Below are positions 8,306 through 11,677 of a stretch of DNA of 11,677 nt, piece after piece. The notes beneath the pieces were generated by a model. The model did not search any database, was not told the DNA's origin, and saw only the letters and a list, made by a program, of their open reading frames with translations. Each line of letters starts with the position of its first letter. Positions within the stretch are counted from its first letter, which is position 1. The position numbers and the translations under genes are program-made. The stretch comes from Planctomycetota bacterium (GTDB lineage Bacteria > Planctomycetota > UBA1135 > GCA-002686595), in assembly GCA_004296785.1 (NCBI GenBank), contig SCVU01000372.1, positions 1 through 11,677 on the forward strand, written 5' to 3'.

Positions 8306-11300
8306 ATGAGCTTGGATTCGCGTTGGTGTCGGCGCGTCCGCGCGCTGTTCGCTGCGTCCGTGTGCGCGTTCGGAGCGTCGATCGCCGCAGCGCAGAGCGC
8401 GGGTGCCGCCCCGGAGCGCACGTTCGAGGAGGAGTTCGCCTACGGCGATCGCAAGGCCGCGCTCGCGCGCCTCGCGCCCGGCAGCGCGGAGCACTTCTAC
8501 TACGCGTGCCTCGAGCGCCAGCACGCCGGCGATCTCGCGGCGGCCGACGGCCTGCTGCGCGACTGGATCGCGCGCCACGGCCGCGACGCGCGCGTCGAGG
8601 AGATCGAGCACCGCCAGGCGCTGCTCGGATTCGACGCGCGCCCCGATGCGACCTGGGAGCACCTGCGCGGCGCGCTCGTGCTGCGCTTCGACGACCAGCC
8701 CGACGTGCCCGGCGCGCGGCCCGAGCTGCCGACGCGGCTCGATCCGGCGCTCGTGACCGAAGAGGCGTGGCGCGAGCGCGCGTTCGCGGAGCGCCAGCGC
8801 AGCTTCGACGGCTTCGGCGAGGCCGCGCTCGTGCGCTACGCGGCGGGCCAGGTGCCCGATGAGCTGTTGAGCGCGCTGCTCGCGCGCCTGCGCACGCCCG
8901 ACGTGCCGAACCTGCCCGAGCTCGTCGTGCGCGAGCTGCCCCTCGAGCGCGCCGGCTCCTTCGGCGCGCTCTCGATCCACCGGCGCCTGACGCTCGCGCA
9001 GTTGTACGAGTGCGCGAAGCTCGATCCGTCGCTCGAGAGCCGCCGCGAGTGGGTCGACGCCGTGCTCGCGCGCCTTGCGCCGAGCGCGGACGAGGACACG
9101 CGGCGCGATCCGGCCGCGCGCCTCGCGCACCTCGAGCGGCTCGCAGAGTTCGCCGAGCGCCTGCCGGCGGCGTTCGATTCGCTGCGCGCGCACGTGCGCT
9201 ACCACCGGCTCGCGCACGACCTCGCGACCGGCGTGTTCGACCGCGCGCGCTTCCTAGCGTACGCGCGGATGCCGCGCCCGAGCAGCGGAGTGAATCCGCT
9301 GCTGGTCGAGCGCTCGAAAGGCGTGGTCGACCTCGGGCGCGAGTTCCCGACCGGCTTCACGCCGATCCGCGACGACGGCGAACTCGTGCGCGCGTACCTC
9401 GAGCACTTCTTGCGCGACGCGGCGGACGCCTCCGCGTTCGCCGAGCTGTTCGAGCAGCGCTTCCTCGACCGCGTGCTGGCCGAGACGAAGCTGCTCGCGG
9501 GCAGCGGCGACGCGAAGCGCTGGTACGCGCTGCTCGGCGATCCGGCCGCTTACGCAGCGCTCGAACAGCGCGTCGAGATCGCGTTCCCGCCGACGCGCCG
9601 CGAGTGGTTCGCGGCGGACGAGCCCGTGGTGCTCGACGTCGACGTCAAGAACGCGCCCGCGCTGCTGGTCAAGGTCTACGAGGTGCACGCGCTCAACTAC
9701 TACCTCGACGAGCAGCGCGAGATCGAGGCGGGACTGCCGCTCGACGGGCTGATCGCGAACGAGGAACAGCAGCACGCGTACGCCGACGCGCCGATCCGGC
9801 GCGTGCGCCGCCGCTACGAGTTGCCGCGCCTGGCCGGTCCGGGCGTGTACATCGTCGAGCTCGTCGGCAACGGCGTCGCGAGCCGCGCGCTCGTGCGCAA
9901 GGGCGCGCTGCGCGTGACCGAGCGCGCCGGCGCGGCCGGCCACGTGTTCCGCGCCTACGACGAGCGCGGCGAGCTGCAGCGCGCGGCGGTGCTGCACGTC
10001 GACGGGCGCCGCTACGCGGCCGACGAGCGCGGTGAAGTGCGCGTGCCGTTCACGTCGCAGCGCGGCCGCCGCGCGCTCGTCGTCGAAGCGGGCGCGCGCG
10101 TCGCGCTGACGGGCTTCGAGCAGCTCGACGAGGCGTACCGCCTCGACTGCGGCGCGTGGGTCGAGCGCGAGTCGCTGCTCGCCGGCGCCCGCGCGCGGCT
10201 GCTCGTGCGCGCGGCGCTGTCGCTGCACGGCAACCCGGCCGACCTCGCGCTGCTCGAAGAGCCCGTGCTGCGCGTGATCTCGACCGACGTCGACGGCGTC
10301 GTGTCGAGCCTCGAGCTGCGCGACGTGAAACTCTCCCGCGACGCGGAGCTCGTGCAGGAGATCGCGGTGCCGGCGCGACTGTCGCGACTGCGCGTCGAGC
10401 TCCACGCGCGCGTGAAGAGCCTCGCGACCGGCGAGCCGGTCGAGCTCGACGCGCGCGCCGCCGAGCTCGTCCTGAACCGGATCGACACGACGACGGCGAC
10501 CGAGTGTCCGCTGCTCGCGCGCGCCGCCGACGGCTGGTCGCTCGAGCTGCGCGGTCGCAACGGCGAGCCGCGCGCCGGGCGCACGCTCGACGTGCTGCTG
10601 CGGCACCGCGACTACACCGGCGAGTTCCGCGCGCGGCTGCAGACGGACGCCGACGGCCGCATCGCGCTCGGCGCGCTGCCGGGCGTCGAGACCGTGCAGT
10701 CGAACGGCTACGCGAGCGGCTGGATGGCGTGGAACCTCGACGCCGAGCAGCGCACGTGGCCCGCGCGCGTGCAGGCCGCCGCGGGTGCGCCGCTGTCGAT
10801 CCCGTACCCGACCGGCGCGCCGCGCCCCACGCGCGCCGACGTCGCGCTGTTCGAGCTGCGCGGCGACGCGTACGTGCGCGACGCGTTCGAGCAGCTCCGC
10901 TTCACCGACGGCGCGCTCGAGCTCGCGGGGCTCGCGCCGGGCGAGTACCAGCTCGTGCTGCGCCGCGTGCAGCGCGACGTGCAGATCGAGATCGCCGCGG
11001 GCACCGTGCGCGACGGCTGGGTGTTCGGAGCCTCGCACGCGCTGCAGCTGTCGGAGCGCACGCCGCTCGCGGTGACCGAACTGCGCGAGGACGGCGACGC
11101 GCTCGAGATCCGCGTCGCCGGCGCGGGCCCGGACGCGCGCGTGCACGTGTACGCGACGCGCTACGCGCCGGCGTTCGACGCGTTCGAGGCGTTCGGCGGG
11201 CCCGAGCTCGCCGATCCGCGCGCGCTCGCGTTCGCCGACGCGCCGAGCGAGTACCACGCGGGCCACGAGATCGGCGACGAGTACCGCTACGTGCTCGAGC

Positions 11301-11677
11301 GGCGCCTGGCGCGGAAGTTCCCCGGCAACCTGCTCGCGCGACCGGGTCTGCTGCTGCAGCCGTGGGCGGTCGACGCGACGTCACCGAGCGGCCACTTCGG
11401 CACGGGCGTCTCCACTTTCGCGGGCCGGCGCGCCGGATCGGGCGGCAAGGGCCGCCGCGCCGGCAGCGTGGGCGCCGCGACCGGGAGCGCGAGCCCCGCG
11501 GGCGCGATCCCGAACCTCGACTTCCTCGCCGCGCCGGCTCCGCTCGCCGCGAACCTGCGGCCCGACGCGGGGGGCCGCGTGCGCGTGCCGCTCGCACAGC
11601 TCGGCGATCGCCAGCACGTGCACGTCGTCGCGCTCGACGCGCGCGACCGCGCGTGCGCGTCGCTCGCGCGCGCGGCG
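8306..11677 (+). CDS. Very large secreted protein with macroglobulin-like segments (3' end outside window)
   Basis: The frame is open from the ATG at 8306 to the window edge: 1,124 codons with no stop. A signal peptide is clear (WCRRVR, hydrophobic 13-28, cleavage likely after Ala29 in AAAQ). Residues 35-420 are Ala/Arg/Glu/Leu-rich and mostly helical, with possible helical repeats. From about 420 the character changes to beta-rich, immunoglobulin-like segments: VEIAFPPTRREWFAADEPVV then LDVDVKNAPALLVKVYEVHA (423-462), LDGLIANEE (479-487), GPGVYIVELVGNGVASRALV (511-530), RVISTDVDGVVSSLELRDV (656-674), and a carboxypeptidase-regulatory-like stretch (741-790). These resemble MG domains of bacterial alpha-2-macroglobulin-like proteins, but no thioester CxEQ motif is seen in the visible part. 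Conserved-looking blocks EIGDEYRYVLERR and KFPGNLLARPGLLLQPW (988-1020) precede a Gly/Arg/Ser-rich linker (1040-1067) and another beta segment. Location is probably periplasmic or cell surface. The A2M-like assignment is tentative; the protein is likely over 1,500 residues. Confidence 0.85.
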   Translation, partial: MSLDSRWCRRVRALFAASVCAFGASIAAAQSAGAAPERTFEEEFAYGDRKAALARLAPGSAEHFYYACLERQHAGDLAAADGLLRDWIARHGRDARVEEIEHRQALLGFDARPDATWEHLRGALVLRFDDQPDVPGARPELPTRLDPALVTEEAWRERAFAERQRSFDGFGEAALVRYAAGQVPDELLSALLARLRTPDVPNLPELVVRELPLERAGSFGALSIHRRLTLAQLYECAKLDPSLESRREWVDAVLARLAPSADEDTRRDPAARLAHLERLAEFAERLPAAFDSLRAHVRYHRLAHDLATGVFDRARFLAYARMPRPSSGVNPLLVERSKGVVDLGREFPTGFTPIRDDGELVRAYLEHFLRDAADASAFAELFEQRFLDRVLAETKLLAGSGDAKRWYALLGDPAAYAALEQRVEIAFPPTRREWFAADEPVVLDVDVKNAPALLVKVYEVHALNYYLDEQREIEAGLPLDGLIANEEQQHAYADAPIRRVRRRYELPRLAGPGVYIVELVGNGVASRALVRKGALRVTERAGAAGHVFRAYDERGELQRAAVLHVDGRRYAADERGEVRVPFTSQRGRRALVVEAGARVALTGFEQLDEAYRLDCGAWVERESLLAGARARLLVRAALSLHGNPADLALLEEPVLRVISTDVDGVVSSLELRDVKLSRDAELVQEIAVPARLSRLRVELHARVKSLATGEPVELDARAAELVLNRIDTTTATECPLLARAADGWSLELRGRNGEPRAGRTLDVLLRHRDYTGEFRARLQTDADGRIALGALPGVETVQSNGYASGWMAWNLDAEQRTWPARVQAAAGAPLSIPYPTGAPRPTRADVALFELRGDAYVRDAFEQLRFTDGALELAGLAPGEYQLVLRRVQRDVQIEIAAGTVRDGWVFGASHALQLSERTPLAVTELREDGDALEIRVAGAGPDARVHVYATRYAPAFDAFEAFGGPELADPRALAFADAPSEYHAGHEIGDEYRYVLERRLARKFPGNLLARPGLLLQPWAVDATSPSGHFGTGVSTFAGRRAGSGGKGRRAGSVGAATGSASPAGAIPNLDFLAAPAPLAANLRPDAGGRVRVPLAQLGDRQHVHVVALDARDRACASLARAA

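Noticed and set aside
8306..8370. Giant protein as a lipoprotein with Cys20 as the lipid-attachment site
   Set aside because: The residues before Cys20 are ASV, which lacks the Gly/Ala/Ser expected directly before a lipobox Cys; a normal signal peptidase I site (AAAQ) lies just downstream.
9254..11266. A 670-codon minus-strand frame opposite the giant protein gene
   Set aside because: Composition is typical of antisense shadow in GC-rich DNA. The plus-strand frame has a good ribosome binding site, signal peptide and structured segments.

Overview
The window is very GC-rich (strong G/C third-position bias, very few A/T runs) and gene-dense. It has no RNA genes, insertion sequences, CRISPR arrays or phage genes that I can see. 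The gene types suggest a Gram-negative, probably Planctomycetota or a similar deep-branching environmental lineage. These are secreted CSLREA-type parallel beta-helix proteins with a shared C-terminal module, a C-terminal-Phe outer-membrane barrel, and a very large secreted protein with macroglobulin-like features. The taxonomic guess is inference from protein style, not from a marker gene.

Layout. Positions 1-2441 hold two tandem paralogues on the + strand. The first is only the C-terminal end of a gene (stop at 290-292). The second is a complete 699-residue secreted beta-helix protein. Their last 96 codons are almost identical in DNA (5 differences in 289 nt), and the similarity stops exactly at the stop codons. 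A 13-bp perfect hairpin (2450-2488) follows. Positions 2505-3849 hold three small + strand genes that look like an operon: a four-helix membrane protein, a YjdF/DUF2238-like membrane protein, and a PaaI-type hotdog thioesterase whose ATG overlaps the preceding stop (ATGA). The thioesterase stop codon lies inside a 13-bp tandem repeat array (3843-3908). That array leads into a putative leaderless promoter and a small cupin gene (3923-4345).

The cupin gene converges on a minus-strand gene (4443-5411) for a probable outer-membrane beta-barrel protein. That gene ends in the one textbook intrinsic terminator of the window (4378-4412, minus strand). A 120-bp divergent intergenic region separates it from acnA (5532-8228), a full-length aconitate hydratase with all iron-sulfur cysteines present. 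Downstream, with its own good Shine-Dalgarno site, a large secreted protein begins at 8306 and stays open to the window end (1,124 codons seen). After an N-terminal helical region it has beta-rich segments that resemble alpha-2-macroglobulin-type MG domains.

Functional picture: apart from aconitase (TCA cycle) and the small-molecule enzymes (thioesterase, cupin), the window mostly encodes cell-envelope or secreted proteins. No stretch longer than about 120 bases lacks a gene. I find no convincing defence, mobile or biosynthetic system. The most unusual items are the near-identical C-terminal module shared by neighbouring secreted proteins, the 13-bp repeat array, and the giant secreted protein.
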